The translations under genes were made by a program, and so were the position numbers. Below the pieces are notes generated by a model. The model made no database searches. It worked only from the letters and a program-made list of their open reading frames with translations, and was not told the DNA's origin. DNA of 5,381 bases from DASTGO01 sp035719045. GTDB lineage: Bacteria; Actinomycetota; Actinomycetes; Actinomycetales; Kineosporiaceae. Numbering within the stretch: position 1 is the stretch's first letter; every line of letters starts with the position of its first letter. This document shows, one piece after another, positions 4,870-5,381 of the stretch. The DNA lies in NCBI GenBank assembly GCA_035719045.1, contig DASTGO010000444.1, positions 1 to 5,381 on the forward strand, written 5' to 3'.

Positions 4870-5381
4870 CTATCCAGCGCGGTCAGTTGACGCGTCGGCG
4901 CCCGGATGCTCGCCTCGCTCGAGCTGATCGAGCAGATCCAGCGAGCTTTGAAGATCGTCCTGAAACACGTTCGGCCACCGAGCGGCCAGCTCCCGGTAGG
5001 CCTCGGTGGCCTCGGTGATCGCGGTCAGGGCGTCCTCGCGCCGGCCTAGGTCGGCCAGGCTGCCCGAGAGGTTGTTCAGGGACATGGCCAGGTCGGGCAG
5101 GAACGCGTCCGGACGGGCGGCGGCCAGCTCCCGGTAGGCCTCGACGGCCTCGCCGGTGACGGTCAGGGCGTCCTCGCGCCGCCCTAGGTCGGCGAGCCTG
5201 ACCGACAGGTTGTTCAATGAGGCGGCCAGGTCGGGCAGGAACGCGTCCGGGCGGGCGGCGGCCAGCTCCCGGTAGGCCTCGACGGCCTCGCCGGTGACGG
5301 TCAGGGCGTCCTCCCGTCGGCCTAGGTCGGCGAGCCTGATTCCGAGGTTGTTGAGCGACGTGGCCAGGTCGGGCGCGAACG
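4870..5381 (-). CDS. TPR-repeat protein, C-terminal part, 5' end outside the window
   Basis: The frame is open from the right edge to TAG at 4872-4870, giving the last 169 residues. Three tandem 46-residue repeats are visible: 5379-5242, 5241-5104 and 5103-4966. Each has helix A like FLPDLAASLNNLSVRLADLG and helix B like REDALTVTGEAVEAYRELAA. A 31-residue non-repeat tail ends in DQLERGEHPGADASTDRAG. This is the tetratricopeptide class with the 'SLNNLS-LADLGRREDAL' signature, abundant in actinomycetes, where it often forms the C-terminal arm of larger proteins with ATPase (NB-ARC) or CHAT peptidase domains. It should be a protein-binding scaffold; the partner and N-terminal domain cannot be seen. 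An internal TTG at 5217 is not a start, because the repeat continues upstream of it. It converges on the NACHT gene, so the two are not one operon. Confidence 0.9.
   Translation of the reverse strand, partial: FAPDLATSLNNLGIRLADLGRREDALTVTGEAVEAYRELAAARPDAFLPDLAASLNNLSVRLADLGRREDALTVTGEAVEAYRELAAARPDAFLPDLAMSLNNLSGSLADLGRREDALTAITEATEAYRELAARWPNVFQDDLQSSLDLLDQLERGEHPGADASTDRAG
4966..5379 (-). repeat. Three tandem 138-base direct repeats within the TPR gene
   Basis: The period of 138 bases equals one 46-residue TPR unit. The two right-hand copies are very close, with a long shared run covering helix B; the left-hand one (5103-4966) is more diverged, especially at its end (AARWPNV instead of AARPDA). 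The array continues past the window edge. Confidence 0.9.

Overview
The window looks like accessory DNA from a high-GC actinomycete (Frankia, Micromonosporaceae or Streptomyces-like). The evidence is strong G/C at third codon positions, GTG starts, and protein families that are expanded in these bacteria: NACHT ATPases with 'YQFRHADLQDRLA'-type C-termini, 46-residue TPR repeats, and a small winged-helix regulator paired with a membrane protein. The genus cannot be fixed from this sequence.

Layout. Positions 1-444 (+) carry a small two-helix membrane protein, possibly cut at its 5' end. Positions 445-1119 hold no convincing gene, only a GC-rich hairpin at 1051-1076. Positions 1120-2060 (-) are a two-gene operon with a 4-base GTGA overlap: a six-helix membrane protein followed by a winged-helix DNA-binding protein. 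Positions 2061-2299 are a divergent promoter region with two different palindromes. One is AT-rich and sits by the operon. The other has TTATCCACTG arms and sits by the next gene. Positions 2300-4603 (+) encode a 767-residue membrane-linked NACHT (STAND) ATPase whose second half is built on three arrays of a four-residue, 12-base repeat (G-L-x-x). Positions 4604-4869 are a convergent intergenic region with a second, perfect copy of the TTATCCACTG palindrome and two further half-sites. Positions 4870-5381 (-) are the C-terminal end of a TPR-repeat protein that starts beyond the window.

How they may work together. The winged-helix/membrane pair looks self-contained and probably autoregulated. 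The NACHT protein has the parts of a bacterial NLR-like sensor/effector: a membrane hairpin, an ATP switch, and glycine-zipper hydrophobic arrays that could form or gate a membrane assembly. Phage defence or another conflict role is an inference from the family, not something the sequence shows. The least explained features are the matched 26-base palindromes bracketing the NACHT gene and the DNA-level 12-base repeat arrays inside it.
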